Shown here: piece after piece, positions 25,419-34,478 of the stretch
Layout: each line of letters opens with the position of its first letter
How positions within the stretch are numbered: the stretch's first letter is position 1
From: Mesobacterium pallidum
Lineage (GTDB): Bacteria > Pseudomonadota > Alphaproteobacteria > Rhodobacterales > Rhodobacteraceae
Length of the DNA: 64,000 nt
Direction of reading: 5' to 3'
Assembly: GCF_019966535.1 (NCBI RefSeq)
Contig: NZ_JAIMID010000007.1
Span: forward strand, 124,001-188,000
Made by a program: the position numbers and the translations under genes
The notes under the pieces: generated by a model
Told to the model about the DNA's origin: nothing
Database searches by the model: none
The model's input: the letters and a program-made list of their open reading frames with translations, nothing else

Positions 25419-26774
25419 TCACACGTTCAGCAGCAGGTGCTCGCGCTCCCACGGAGAGATCACCTGCAGGAATTCCTCGTATTCCGCCCGCTTCACCGCC
25501 ATGTAGACCCGCGCGAAATCCGGCCCCAGCACATCGTGCAGCGCCGTCGCGCCTTCGAACAGCTCGAGCGCATCGCCCATGACGCGGGGGATGTCGCCCT
25601 CGGCCTCGTAGGCATCGCCCTTGTACTGCTTGGAGGGCCAGCTTTCCTCCATCAGCCCCAGGTAGCCGCAGGCGAGCGAGGCGGCGATGCCGAGGTAGGG
25701 GTTGCAATCCATCCCGGCCAGCCGGTTCTCGACCCGCCGCGCCTGGGCGTCGGACAGCGGCACGCGGATGCCGGTGGTGCGGTTGTCGCGCCCCCATTCC
25801 AGGTTGATCGGCGCCGCGTGGTCGCGCACGTAGCGGCGGTACGAGTTCACATAGGGCGCCACGACCGCGATGGCGGTCGGCAGGTACTTCTGCATCCCGC
25901 CGATGAAGTTGTAGAAGGCGTCGGTCTCGCCCCCTTGCGGCCCCGAAAAGATGTTCTGGCCGGTCTCGATATCCATGACCGAATGATGGACATGCATCGC
26001 GCTGCCGGGCTCGTCGGCGATGGGCTTGGCCATGAAGGTGGCAAAGCAATCGTGGCGCAGCGCCGCCTCGCGGATCAGCCGCTTGAAAAAGAACACCTCG
26101 TCCGCCAGCTTGACCGGATCGCCGTGCCGCAGGTTGATCTCGAGCTGGCCGGCGCCGCCCTCCTGCGTGATGCCGTCGATCTCGAAGCCCTGCGCCTCGG
26201 CGAAATCGTAGATGTCGTCGATCACCGGGCCGAATTCGTCCACGGCGGTCATGGAATAGGCCTGGCGCGCGGCGGCGGGGCGGCCCGAGCGGCCCATCAT
26301 CGGCTGGATCGACTTGGCCGGGTCGAGGTTGCGCGCCACGAGGTAGAATTCCATCTCGGGCGCCACGACCGGCTTCCAGCCCTGCGCCTTGTAAAGATCT
26401 ACCACCCGTTTGAGCACGTTGCGCGGCGCGTATGGGATCGGCCTGTCCTTGCGGTCATAGGCGTCGTGGATCACCTGCAGCGTCCAGTCGCCCGTCCAGG
26501 GCGCGGCCGTGGCAGTGCTCATGTCGGGGCGCAGGATCATGTCGCGCTCGAGGAAATCCTCGTCCGGGACATCGACCCAATCGCCGGTGATGGTCTGGAA
26601 ATAGATCGAATCCGGCAGGTGGAAGTACTTCTGCCGCGCGAACTTGGTGGCCGGCACCGCTTTGCCGCGGGCAATGCCCGGCAGGTCCGACACGATGCAT
26701 TCCACCTCGTCCAGCTTGCGGTCCAGCAGGTAGTCCCGGGCGGTTGTCGGAAGGCCGTCGGTCCAGTCGCTCAT
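25419..26774 (-). CDS. Glutamine synthetase family protein (gamma-glutamylputrescine synthetase type)
   Basis: 451 residues. GS catalytic-domain motifs: APEMEFYLVARN (metal-binding Glu), GAGQLEINLRHGD, the ATP-site His in GSAMHVHHSVMD, and NRTTGIRVP. The N-terminal beta-grasp is shorter than in GlnA, and there is no adenylylation-site tyrosine loop. PuuA-type enzymes join glutamate to putrescine or other amines with ATP. It overlaps the upstream amidotransferase gene by 4 bases. The PuuB-like oxidase follows after the hairpin array. Confidence 0.85.
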   Translation of the reverse strand: MSDWTDGLPTTARDYLLDRKLDEVECIVSDLPGIARGKAVPATKFARQKYFHLPDSIYFQTITGDWVDVPDEDFLERDMILRPDMSTATAAPWTGDWTLQVIHDAYDRKDRPIPYAPRNVLKRVVDLYKAQGWKPVVAPEMEFYLVARNLDPAKSIQPMMGRSGRPAAARQAYSMTAVDEFGPVIDDIYDFAEAQGFEIDGITQEGGAGQLEINLRHGDPVKLADEVFFFKRLIREAALRHDCFATFMAKPIADEPGSAMHVHHSVMDIETGQNIFSGPQGGETDAFYNFIGGMQKYLPTAIAVVAPYVNSYRRYVRDHAAPINLEWGRDNRTTGIRVPLSDAQARRVENRLAGMDCNPYLGIAASLACGYLGLMEESWPSKQYKGDAYEAEGDIPRVMGDALELFEGATALHDVLGPDFARVYMAVKRAEYEEFLQVISPWEREHLLLNV

Positions 26775-27460
26775 GCGATCCTCTCGGTCTTGAAAAAGGC
26801 GGCAAAGCGGTCGCCCCAGAGCGCGCCATCGGTGGTGGCATCGTCAAGGCCGCCACCGGCCGTGGTGCGCAGGGTCTCGGGCACGGCCGCGCCGCGGTGG
26901 GTGATGAGGCCGCGAATGAACGCGGCCCCGTATTCGGGATGCGCCTGCACCGTCAGGATCGGCGCATCGTCGTAGACCAGCGCGGCATTGGCGCAAAAGT
27001 CGTTGCTGGCCAGCACGTGGGCGTGGTCGGGCAAGGCGACCACCTGGTCCTGGTGCCAGGCGTTGAGCGCGGTCGTGCTGCCATCCGCCAGCGCGTATTC
27101 CGTGCGCCCCACCGCCCAGCCGCCGGCGAATTTCTCGACCCGGCCGCCAAGCGCCTGGGCGATGACCTGGTGGCCGAAACAGACGCCGACCAGCGGGCGT
27201 TTCGCCGCCGCAATGGCGCGGATCAGCGCCTCGAGCTGGGCGATCCAGGGCAAGTCCTCGTAGGCGCCGTGCCGCGAGCCGGTGACAAGCCAGCCATCGG
27301 CCGCCTCGGGCCCGTCCGGGAACTCACCATCGACCACGGCCCAGTGGCGGAATTCGAACCCGTGCCCACCCAGAAGCCGCGCGAACATGGCGTCGTAATC
27401 GCCCGTTTCGGGGCGAAGCGCATCCGGGGCGTGCCCGGTCAGAAGAATGCCGATCAGCAT
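26771..27460 (-). CDS. Class I glutamine amidotransferase-like protein
   Basis: 229 residues. The triad is visible: Cys in LVGVCFGHQVIAQALGG (around 94), His and Glu in VQAHPEYGAAF (around 175-177). The order within the cluster (between two GS-like genes, overlapping one of them) suggests it hydrolyses a gamma-glutamyl bond or supplies ammonia. It is of the GMP-synthase-like GATase type rather than the PuuD (peptidase C26) type, so the exact reaction is open. Confidence 0.82.
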   Translation of the reverse strand: MLIGILLTGHAPDALRPETGDYDAMFARLLGGHGFEFRHWAVVDGEFPDGPEAADGWLVTGSRHGAYEDLPWIAQLEALIRAIAAAKRPLVGVCFGHQVIAQALGGRVEKFAGGWAVGRTEYALADGSTTALNAWHQDQVVALPDHAHVLASNDFCANAALVYDDAPILTVQAHPEYGAAFIRGLITHRGAAVPETLRTTAGGGLDDATTDGALWGDRFAAFFKTERIA

Positions 27461-27498
27461 GAGTCACCTTGGGAGTTGTGACAGGCGTAACCCGCCCG

Positions 27499-28836
27499 TC
27501 ACACCGTGTCGAGGTAGATTTCGACCTGTTCCGTCGGGGTCAGCTCATCCATGTAATGCGCCTCCTGCCGCTTGGTCTGCAGCAGGTTGCCGATCAGCTC
27601 GGGCGAGAAGATGCGCTTGATATGCGCCCCCGCCTCGAAGGCATCCATGGCCTTGACCCAGCCGTCCGGCAGGCGCGGCAGGTCAAGCGCATAGGCATTG
27701 CCGGTGATGGGCGCGGGGGGCTCGCGCCCGTCCTCGATCCCGTTCAGCGCGGCGCCGAGGATGGCGGTCAGCAGCAGGTAGGGGTTCACGTCGCCGCCCG
27801 CCACCCGGTGCTCGATCCGGCGCGATTTCGGGCTGCCCGAAGGGATGCGGATCGCCGAGGTGCGGTTCTCGTAGGCCCAGCAGGCGCCGGTCGGGGCATG
27901 CGCTTCGGGCACCAGCCGGTCGTAACTGTTGGCATGGGGGGCGAAGATCAGGGTGGATTCCTGCATCGCCTCGAGCAGGCCGTTGACCGCGTGGCGCATC
28001 GTGTCCGTGCCTTTGGGCCCGCCATCGTCGAAGACGTTGTTGCCCTGGGCGTCGAGGACCGAGAAATGCACGTGCAGGCCGCTGCCGGCGTAATCTTCGT
28101 AGGGTTTCGCCATGAAGCTGGCGGCAAAGCCGTGCCGCCGCGCCAGCCCCTTGACCAGCATCTTGAAGAGCCAGGCATCGTCGGCGGCCCGCAGGGCGTC
28201 GGGGCCATGGTCGAGGTTGATCTCGAACTGGCCCAGACCCGCCTCGGAGATGGCGGTATCGGCCGGAATGTCCATCTCTTCGCAGGCGTCGTAGAGATCG
28301 GTGAAGAAGCTGTCGAAACTGTCCAGCGCCCGGATCGACATGGTCTCGGCCGCCTTGCGGCGCTTGTTCGACCGCGGGCTGATCGGGACCTGCAGGTTCC
28401 GGCCCGAATCGTCGATCATGTAGAATTCCAGCTCGACCGCGACGACGGGGGTCAGGCCGCGCGCCTTGTAGCGGTCGAGCACCGCGCGGAGCGCATGGCG
28501 CGGGTCGCCCTCGTAGGGGCGGCCGTCCTCGCGGTACATCCAGATCGGCAGCAGGGCGGTGGGCGCCTCGAGCCAGGGCATGGGCATGAAGCCGCGTTCC
28601 GTGGGCCAGAGCACCCCGTCTCGGTCGCCGCTTTCGAAGACCAGGGGGGAATCGTCGATATCCTCGCCCCAGATGTCGAGGTTCAGCACCGAGAGCGGAA
28701 AGCGCGTGCCGTCGCGGATGATCTTGTCGGCAAAGCGGGTTGGCACGCGCTTGCCGCGGGGTTGGCCGTTGAGGTCTGCGGCCGCGACGCGGATCGTGCG
28801 GACCTGGGGGTTCTTGCGGAGCCAGTTCTGGAGCAT
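27499..28836 (-). CDS. Second glutamine synthetase family protein
   Basis: 445 residues. Motifs: VAVELEFYMIDDSG, GLGQFEINLDHGPD, SGLHVHFSVLDAQGN and ENRTSAIRIPSGSPKSRR. It differs clearly from the other GS at 25419, so it is a paralogue rather than a recent copy. Its position as first gene of the cluster suggests it glutamylates another amine or catalyses another step of the same pathway. A perfect AATTTGATCAAATT palindrome lies 15 bases upstream of the start codon. Confidence 0.85.
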   Translation of the reverse strand: MLQNWLRKNPQVRTIRVAAADLNGQPRGKRVPTRFADKIIRDGTRFPLSVLNLDIWGEDIDDSPLVFESGDRDGVLWPTERGFMPMPWLEAPTALLPIWMYREDGRPYEGDPRHALRAVLDRYKARGLTPVVAVELEFYMIDDSGRNLQVPISPRSNKRRKAAETMSIRALDSFDSFFTDLYDACEEMDIPADTAISEAGLGQFEINLDHGPDALRAADDAWLFKMLVKGLARRHGFAASFMAKPYEDYAGSGLHVHFSVLDAQGNNVFDDGGPKGTDTMRHAVNGLLEAMQESTLIFAPHANSYDRLVPEAHAPTGACWAYENRTSAIRIPSGSPKSRRIEHRVAGGDVNPYLLLTAILGAALNGIEDGREPPAPITGNAYALDLPRLPDGWVKAMDAFEAGAHIKRIFSPELIGNLLQTKRQEAHYMDELTPTEQVEIYLDTV

Positions 28837-28850
28837 GGGGGCCTTCCGGG

Positions 28851-28864
28851 AATTTGATCAAATT
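28851..28864. promoter_or_regulatory. Perfect palindrome AATTTGATCAAATT at the head of the amine cluster
   Basis: A 14-bp perfect, AT-rich palindrome in otherwise GC-rich DNA, immediately upstream of the first GS-like gene. It is a likely operator for the local regulator of polyamine or amine catabolism. The regulator is not encoded next to it. It does not fit the FNR/FnrL spacing (TTGAT-N4-ATCAA). Confidence 0.6.
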
Positions 28865-28962
28865 ATGAGGGAGGCGATGCAGGCTGGCAAGGGGGGTGTT
28901 GGGCGGGACGTGGCGTTTGGCGGTTTTTGCCAAGGCTTTGGGCATGTGGATGGGACGGAAGC

Positions 28963-29013
28963 GGGGGGCTGTCTGCCCCCCACACCCCCCGAGAGTTTAT
29001 TGGCACAATGAAG
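28963..29013. repeat. Repeat site 6: hairpin plus reverse arm B, reaching into the GNAT-like gene
   Basis: A GGGGGGC/GCCCCCC hairpin (28963-28981) is followed by CCCCCCGAGAGTTTATTGGC then ACAATGAAG (28985-29013). This is arm B read on the minus strand. The arm supplies the stop codon and the last five codons of the gene at 28997. Confidence 0.8.
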
Positions 29014-29926
29014 GGGGATCGGCGCGGGACGGGGCAGGCAGCCTGCGGGCGAGGGGGGCGGTCTGGCGCGACCAGAGCCAGGTGCCGCCCAGCCGATATG
29101 GCGAGGCACCGGCGCCGAGCTTGAAACGGGCGAGGCCGGGCGCGTTCACGGTATCGAGCGTGCCGAGGTCGAGCCAGTCGGTGCCGTGATCCGCCAGCCA
29201 GTCGGCGGCGCGGGAAAGGAGCAGGCTGTGGGCGTGGAGGGCGCGGCCTGCTTCGGTCGTGTGGCCGACCTGGTAGGTGGCGCTTTGGCCGTGGCGCAGG
29301 AACAGCATGGCGGCGACGGGTTGGCCGTGCAGCTCGGCGGTGAAAAGCTGCGCCATGTGGGGGTTCGCCTCGCTCCAGGCGGCGCAGAATTCGGGCGGCA
29401 GGCCGGTGTAACGGCGGGTGCGGCGCTGCTGCCGTTCGGCTGCAAGCAGCCAGTGGTTCGGGTCGGGCGGCAGGACAGAGCGGCGGATCTTGAGCGGCGT
29501 TTCTTCGGCGCGGTACAGCCGGTTGCGCCATTTCTGCTGCATCCGGGCGCGGCGGTCGGTGGCGCTGCCGCGCAGGTCCAGCCGGGCGAGGGTGGCCGGG
29601 GTCATGATCGGGAGGAAGCCGGCCTGGGCCAGTTGGCCGGGCGGGTCGGTTTCGGCGTTCAGAAGCACCGGATGACGCAGGGCACGCAGGGCTGCGGCGA
29701 GATGCCCGGCATCCGGCGCCCCGGCCCAGAGCGGCCCGCGCGAGATCAGCCCGACGCGGCCGATCAGCGGCAGGCGCCGGGTCTGCATCAACGCCAGTGC
29801 CAGCGGCTGCCCCTCGGCGGTCAGCGTGATTTCTTCCAAAGGCAGGCCCAAGAGCCGCGCTGCGCGGCGGAAACCGGCGGATTGCGGCAGGGGCACGGGG
29901 CGGCGCAGGGGCGTGGAATCGAACAT
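28997..29926 (-). CDS. FemAB/GNAT-like acyltransferase domain protein
   Basis: 309 residues. Two GNAT-like halves: the second has PVAAMLFLRHGQSATYQVGHT and ALHAHSLLLSRAADWLADHG, typical of BioF2-like/FemAB acetyltransferases. A basic RRARMQQKWRNRLYRAEE helix lies between them. Such proteins transfer amino-acyl or acetyl groups onto cell-wall or polysaccharide precursors; the substrate here is unknown. The C-terminal residues are encoded by a repeat arm, so the end of the protein probably varies between related strains. Confidence 0.75.
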   Translation of the reverse strand: MFDSTPLRRPVPLPQSAGFRRAARLLGLPLEEITLTAEGQPLALALMQTRRLPLIGRVGLISRGPLWAGAPDAGHLAAALRALRHPVLLNAETDPPGQLAQAGFLPIMTPATLARLDLRGSATDRRARMQQKWRNRLYRAEETPLKIRRSVLPPDPNHWLLAAERQQRRTRRYTGLPPEFCAAWSEANPHMAQLFTAELHGQPVAAMLFLRHGQSATYQVGHTTEAGRALHAHSLLLSRAADWLADHGTDWLDLGTLDTVNAPGLARFKLGAGASPYRLGGTWLWSRQTAPLARRLPAPSRADPPSLCQ

Positions 29927-30004
29927 GGCGTGGCCAGGTTAACCCCGCCGAAACTAAGTACCCGTTAACTCGGGCCGGGGCGTCCGGCCCGGACAGGAGG
30001 ACCC

Positions 30005-30157
30005 ATGCAGCATCGCCGAGGTGCCCGGAAACACAGCGTCAGCGGGGTGTCGGCCCCGCCGCCACGGCCAACCCTGGTGGCGGCCTCGCTACTGGCTGTC
30101 CTGTTCAGCCTGCCGTTCCTGGCCATCGCGCTGGTCGAACTGGCGCTGACCCGGTGA
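30005..30157 (+). CDS. Small single-helix membrane protein
   Basis: 50 residues, with a basic N-terminus (QHRRGARKHS) and one hydrophobic helix (LVAASLLAVLFSLPFLAIAL). An excellent AGGAGG ribosome-binding site sits 6 bases before the ATG. It lies between the minus-strand acyltransferase and nlpD genes and ends 6 bases before the nlpD stop. Function unknown; the ribosome-binding site and helix are the main support. Confidence 0.6.
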   Translation: MQHRRGARKHSVSGVSAPPPRPTLVAASLLAVLFSLPFLAIALVELALTR

Positions 30158-30163
30158 ACCGGC

Positions 30164-31330
30164 TCAGGGCGCGAGGTAGGGCGCCGGATCGACCGCCTTG
30201 TTGCCCTGGTAGACGCCAAAGCGCAGGTAACTGGGCGAGCCTTCGGCCACGCTCGCGATGGTTGACCCGCGGCTTACGCGGTCGTTCTTGGCGACCTTCA
30301 CGTCCGTGACGTTCATGTAGACCGTCAGCAGCCCGTCGGAATGCTTGAGCACCACGATCGAGCTGCCGGTCGAGCTGTCCTGGGTGATCGCGCCGACCGT
30401 CCCTTCGGTCGCAGCCTTGACTGCGGTCCCGGCCGGCACCGCGATGTCGAGCCCGTCGTTCTTGCCCTGGCTGTATTCGCGGATGATCGAGCCGCTGACC
30501 GGCATGGACATCGCGGCCTGCGTCTTGGGCGCACTCTGCTTGCCGATGTCGGGCGCAGGGGGCGTCGCCACCGGGGCCGCGGCGGGCGCGGGGCGTTCGG
30601 CCGGCAGCGGCGCCGAGGCCGAGGGCGGCACGGGGGTCGGGCTGCCTTCGCCCGGCGCGGTGATCGGCGCCGACTCGGCCGGCTCTTCCCCGGCGACCAC
30701 GACCGGGATCAGCAGGAACTGGCCTTCGCGCACGGCGAAATCCGATCCGAGGCCGTTCCAGTCGGCCAGCGACCGGACCGAGACGTTGTAGCTGCGCGCG
30801 ATGGTATAGGCGGTCTCGCCGCGCTTGACCTGGTGGCGGGTCGGCTCGACCCCGGTCTGGGCGGCGGCGGCCGGCGCCGGCTCGAGCGACGAGGTCTGGA
30901 CCGAGGGGGCCTGGATCCGGTCCAGCGCGGCGCCGGCGATGGCGGTCACGTCCTCGGGCGCGCGGATCGGGCCGCCCGCGGGCTCGGCCACGCGGCTGGG
31001 CAGGGCCACGACCTCGCCAAAGCGCAGCTCGTCGTCGGGCATGAGCCCGTTGTAGCGCGCGACGGCCCCGGCATCGGCGCCAATCCGCTGAGCGAGCGAG
31101 GCGACCGTGTCGCCGCGCCGCGCCACGGCGACCTGGTAGTTCGGATAGGAGATCACGCCGCGGTCATCGGGCTGCGGCCGCGGGGCCACGGCGCCAAGCG
31201 CGGCGGCCGAGGTGTCGACGCTGCCACCCATCCGGCCGCGCATGTCGAAATCGAGCGGGCTGTCGTCGCAGGCGGCAAGTGCCGCGAGCGCGACGAGCGC
31301 CACGGCAAGACGGCGCGGCTTTGCGGTCAT
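30164..31330 (-). CDS. nlpD: NlpD-like LysM/LytM lipoprotein with degenerate peptidase domain
   Basis: 388 residues. A lipobox (ALAALAACD) near residue 20 predicts a lipid anchor. Two LysM peptidoglycan-binding domains follow (VARRGDTVASLAQRIGADA around 70; VKRGETAYTIARSYNVSVRS around 170), then a Pro/Ala-rich linker and a C-terminal LytM (M23) domain. The zinc-binding histidines of active M23 peptidases are missing: H-x-G-x-D reads NDGLD, the HLS His is Asn (YMNV), and HLHFE reads YLRFG. It should therefore act as an activator of cell-wall amidases, like NlpD/EnvC of E. coli. An alternative GTG start lies at 31345. Third gene of surE-pcm-nlpD. Confidence 0.9.
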   Translation of the reverse strand: MTAKPRRLAVALVALAALAACDDSPLDFDMRGRMGGSVDTSAAALGAVAPRPQPDDRGVISYPNYQVAVARRGDTVASLAQRIGADAGAVARYNGLMPDDELRFGEVVALPSRVAEPAGGPIRAPEDVTAIAGAALDRIQAPSVQTSSLEPAPAAAAQTGVEPTRHQVKRGETAYTIARSYNVSVRSLADWNGLGSDFAVREGQFLLIPVVVAGEEPAESAPITAPGEGSPTPVPPSASAPLPAERPAPAAAPVATPPAPDIGKQSAPKTQAAMSMPVSGSIIREYSQGKNDGLDIAVPAGTAVKAATEGTVGAITQDSSTGSSIVVLKHSDGLLTVYMNVTDVKVAKNDRVSRGSTIASVAEGSPSYLRFGVYQGNKAVDPAPYLAP

Positions 31331-31410
31331 GAAATCCTGGGTCACTGGCTCATCCTCGTGTCCTCCCCGTTGGTCCGGGGCTTGTCTTCGGCGGGCTGTG
31401 CCCACCGGTT

Positions 31411-32058
31411 TCATTCCTTGCCCAGCCCTTCGACCAGCGGCACAAAGCGCACCGGGCGCAGCTCGTCGTAGTCGAAACCGCTCTCGGTCCGGGTGACCCG
31501 GATCAGGCTCTGCACGTGGTCCGACTGGCCGACCGGCAAGACCATGATACCGCCAGTTTTTAACTGCGCCAAGAGCGGGCCCGGCGGGTCCTCGGCCGCG
31601 GCCGTTACTAGGATGCGATCGAAGGGCGCCTGGTCGGGCAGGCCAAAGCTGCCATCGGCCGTGAAGGCGGTGATATTGGTCAGGTTCATCGCGTCGAAGA
31701 CCTCGCGCGCCTCGCGCACCAGGCGGCGGTGGCGGTCGACGGTGTAGACCCGCCGCGACAGGGCCGACAGGATCGCCGCCTGGTAGCCCGAGCCGGTGCC
31801 GACCTCGAGCACCTTGTCGCGGCCCGTGAGCCGCAGCGCCTGGGTCATCAGGCCGACGACCGAGGGCTGGCTGATCGTCTGGCCGCAGGGGATCGGCAAG
31901 GGCATGTCCTCGTAGGCGCGGTCCTGGAACAGGCCGCGGACAAAGGCGCCGCGGTCGATCTTCTCCATCGCGTTCAGAACCGATGTGTCCGTCACCCCGC
32001 GCGAGCGCAGGGCATAGAGGAACTGCATCTTCCGCTCCGACAGCGCGTCCTCGCTCAC
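31411..32058 (-). CDS. pcm: Protein-L-isoaspartate O-methyltransferase
   Basis: 215 residues. Signature motifs are [20 protein letters not shown] (substrate-binding region, around 52) and [16 protein letters not shown] (SAM-binding, around 83). It methylates damaged isoaspartyl residues so that proteins can be repaired. The start is GTG and overlaps the surE stop (GTGA on the minus strand). The order surE-pcm-nlpD is conserved across proteobacteria. Confidence 0.95.
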   Translation of the reverse strand: MSEDALSERKMQFLYALRSRGVTDTSVLNAMEKIDRGAFVRGLFQDRAYEDMPLPIPCGQTISQPSVVGLMTQALRLTGRDKVLEVGTGSGYQAAILSALSRRVYTVDRHRRLVREAREVFDAMNLTNITAFTADGSFGLPDQAPFDRILVTAAAEDPPGPLLAQLKTGGIMVLPVGQSDHVQSLIRVTRTESGFDYDELRPVRFVPLVEGLGKE

Positions 32059-32840
32059 AGGGCAGCCTCCAGTGCGGCGAGCGCGTCATGGGCGGTGAGA
32101 TCGGCCCGCATGGGCGTGATCGAAACATAGCCGTCGAGGTTGACGGAGGCGTCGCTGCCCTCGCCCGCGCGGACCCGCTGGTCGCCGCCCTTGATCCAGA
32201 GGAACCGGCGGCCCGAGGGCGACAGGTGCGGCTCGACCCCGAAATTCACGCCGGGGCGCAGGCCCTGCGGCGCGGCGCGCAGACCCTTGACCGCATCGGC
32301 CGGGCAGGGCGGGAAGTTGATGTTGAAGAACAGCCGATAGGCATCGCTGGCCTGGTCCTGCATCAGCGGCAACACCCGGCGCACGGCCTCCGCCCCGTGG
32401 CGTGCCGCGCCCTCGAACGGGTCGGCGATGTCGAAATTCTCGGGGCCGAGGTATTGCGACAGCGCGACCGAGGGCACGCCCTGCAGCGCCGCCTCGAGCG
32501 CGCCTCCCAGCGTGCCGGAATAGAGCACGTTCTCGGCCGAGTTGTTGCCCCGGTTCACGCCCGAGAGCACGAGGTCGGGCGGGGTGCCCTTGAGCACGTC
32601 ATGCAGGCCCACCAGCACGCAGTCGGCCGGGCTGCCCTCTGCGGCAAAGCGGCGCTCGTCCAGCTGGGACATCATCATCGGGTGGGTGTAGCTGATGCAA
32701 TGGGCCACGCCCGATTGCTCGAAGGCGGGGGCGACGGTCCAGACCTCGCCCTGCGGCCCGGCCAGCTCGCGGGCGATGGCTGCGCAGGTGACGAGGCCCG
32801 GCGCGTTGATCCCGTCGTCATTGGTGATGAGAATGCGCAT
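32055..32840 (-). CDS. surE: 5'/3'-nucleotidase SurE
   Basis: 261 residues. The metal-binding motif [15 protein letters not shown] opens the protein, followed by [29 protein letters not shown] and the C-terminal [15 protein letters not shown]. It hydrolyses nucleoside monophosphates and helps survival in stationary phase. The ATG at 32840 follows AGAAGGGAC. Confidence 0.96.
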   Translation of the reverse strand: MRILITNDDGINAPGLVTCAAIARELAGPQGEVWTVAPAFEQSGVAHCISYTHPMMMSQLDERRFAAEGSPADCVLVGLHDVLKGTPPDLVLSGVNRGNNSAENVLYSGTLGGALEAALQGVPSVALSQYLGPENFDIADPFEGAARHGAEAVRRVLPLMQDQASDAYRLFFNINFPPCPADAVKGLRAAPQGLRPGVNFGVEPHLSPSGRRFLWIKGGDQRVRAGEGSDASVNLDGYVSITPMRADLTAHDALAALEAAL

Positions 32841-32943
32841 GCCCGTCCCTTCTTGCTTTTCGCAGATGAATAGAGACTCCGGCCCAGCGGGGCAAGGCGG
32901 CCTCCGCCTTTCACGGGCCGGGGCCGGGCCAAATTCTGCGCTT

Positions 32944-33224
32944 CCGCGCGCTTTCATTCAGAATTTGGACAGGTGACGCACCACTCGGGCCGTCGCCCGG
33001 CGGGAGAGCGCGGATGCCTCCGGCGGGAGTATTTGGGGAATAATGAAAGCAAAGGGCGCGCCGATCCACTTCACCGCGCCAGTCCCGGCGAAGTCGCTTG
33101 ATCCTTGCCCCGTCCCCGGCCGGGACCACCGGCCGTTGACCCGGCGGCGCAGCGTCGCATCCGGCGCCGATCCCCCTTCATCTTGCCAATAAACTCCGGG
33201 GAGTGTGAGGGGCTGGCCCCTCAC
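32944..33224. repeat. Intergenic composite repeat, site 7
   Basis: The gap of about 410 bases between surE and the SDR gene contains no coding sequence I can support. It holds the 47-bp module shared with site 1 (32944-32990), arm A (33017-33049, CCTCCGGCGGGAGTATTTGG then GGAATAATGAAAG), a spacer of about 125 bases, and arm B (33176-33203) with the hairpin GTGAGGGGCTGGCCCCTCAC (33205-33224), identical to site 2. Confidence 0.85.
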
Positions 33225-33252
33225 GGCGCAACGGCAGCGACAGGCGCGCCGC

Positions 33253-33891
33253 CTATAGCGTGGCGAGCAGCCGGGCGGCCTCGTCCCGCGGATCGGCCAG
33301 GGTGCTGCGGTCTTCGCCGGGAAAGAACCGGGCGCGGGTGGCCGTGGGCATCGCGGCGGGGCGCAACACGTGGACCTTGGGCCCGTGCTTGGCGCTTTCC
33401 GCCGCCCAGGAGCGGGCGAGGGCGATCTGCGCGGCCTTGGTCGCCCCGTAGGCGCCAAAGAACTTCTCGCCGCCATGCGGGTCCTCGAAGAACAGGGCCG
33501 TGCCCGCCTCACCCAGCAATGGCGCGATGAAGGGGATGAGCTGCCCGGTGGCCGTCACGTTGACGGCGACCGAACGGTCCCAGTCCTTGGCATCGAGCGA
33601 CATGGCCGGCGACAGCGGCGCGGCATGGACGGCGGCATGCGCCCAGATGTCGAGGCGGCCCCAGCGGTCAAAGATCGACCGGCAAAGCTGCGCCATGGCG
33701 TCGGGGTTGGTCACGTCCATCGGCGCCAGGGTGGCCTTGCCGCCCTTGGCCTGGATGCGGTCGTCAAGCTCTTCGAGCGCGCCGGTGGTGCGGGCCACGG
33801 CGACGACGTGGTGGGTGTCGGCAAGCGCCTCGGCCAGCGCGGCGCCAAGCCCGCGGGAGGCGCCCGTTACGAGGGCGATCCGGTCTGTCAT
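33253..33891 (-). CDS. Short-chain dehydrogenase/reductase
   Basis: 212 residues. The N-terminal NAD(P) motif ALVTGASRGLGAALAEAL, the DVTNPDA segment and the catalytic YGATKAAQIALA (Tyr-x3-Lys) mark a classical SDR. The usual active-site Ser upstream of Tyr is not obvious (the region reads LFFEDPHGGEKFFGAYG), so activity may be altered. Substrate unknown. It is followed on the minus strand by repeat site 7. Confidence 0.85.
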   Translation of the reverse strand: MTDRIALVTGASRGLGAALAEALADTHHVVAVARTTGALEELDDRIQAKGGKATLAPMDVTNPDAMAQLCRSIFDRWGRLDIWAHAAVHAAPLSPAMSLDAKDWDRSVAVNVTATGQLIPFIAPLLGEAGTALFFEDPHGGEKFFGAYGATKAAQIALARSWAAESAKHGPKVHVLRPAAMPTATRARFFPGEDRSTLADPRDEAARLLATL

Positions 33892-33947
33892 GGCGCAGGG
33901 TTTGGGGCCAAAGCGCGGCAAGGTCAAGGGGATGCCGCCCGTCCGGT

Positions 33948-34277
33948 TCATGGAATGGCGATCTGCCGGGCGCGGCCGCCGCGCGACAGGGTCAGCGTCT
34001 CGTCGGCGATGGCGACGACCAGGTCGCCCGAGACTTTGTCGCCGGTCTTGACCTGGGCGACGCGGCCGTTCGGCAGGCGTAAGAGGGCAAGGCGGTCGCT
34101 GTCGGAGCCGAAGGTGCCCAGCAGCATGGGTTCGGTCGGGTCGAACTCGGCACGGGTCGTGGCGGCCTTGGCGACTTCGCTGCTGGTTTCGGCGCTTTCG
34201 GACGAAACGGGGGTGGCGCGGGGCGTGGTGTCCAGCTTGGCGGGCCGCGCTGACGGGCGCGGGGAGGTCTTCAACAT
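33948..34277 (-). CDS. Small protein with PilP/GspC-like C-terminal domain
   Basis: 109 residues. A disordered, Ser/Thr/Pro-rich N-terminal half is followed by a compact beta domain (LLGTFGSDSDRLALLRLPNG, then VKTGDKVSGDLVVAIADETL). The pattern of a Gly-rich first strand, then Gly-x-x-hydrophobic-Gly-Asp, resembles the homology region of PilP and GspC. No pilus or secretion genes are near, so this is only a fold guess. It ends 56 bases before the SDR start. Confidence 0.6.
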   Translation of the reverse strand: MLKTSPRPSARPAKLDTTPRATPVSSESAETSSEVAKAATTRAEFDPTEPMLLGTFGSDSDRLALLRLPNGRVAQVKTGDKVSGDLVVAIADETLTLSRGGRARQIAIP

Positions 34278-34478
34278 CGGTCAACTCGAATTGGGAATAT
34301 GGCTCCGCCGGGTCGCTGCCATCCTGGCACGCCTCACCTGGCGGAAGCGGCCGGATAGCCTGGCGCCGGGTGCGGGGAAAGGGGCCGGTCCGGGATCGGC
34401 GGAGACTGGCGCAGCCGGCCGGGGTCCTGCGCGCGGGATCGCCGACAGGGCCCGCGACCGGGCGTCGCGGGGGCTTGA

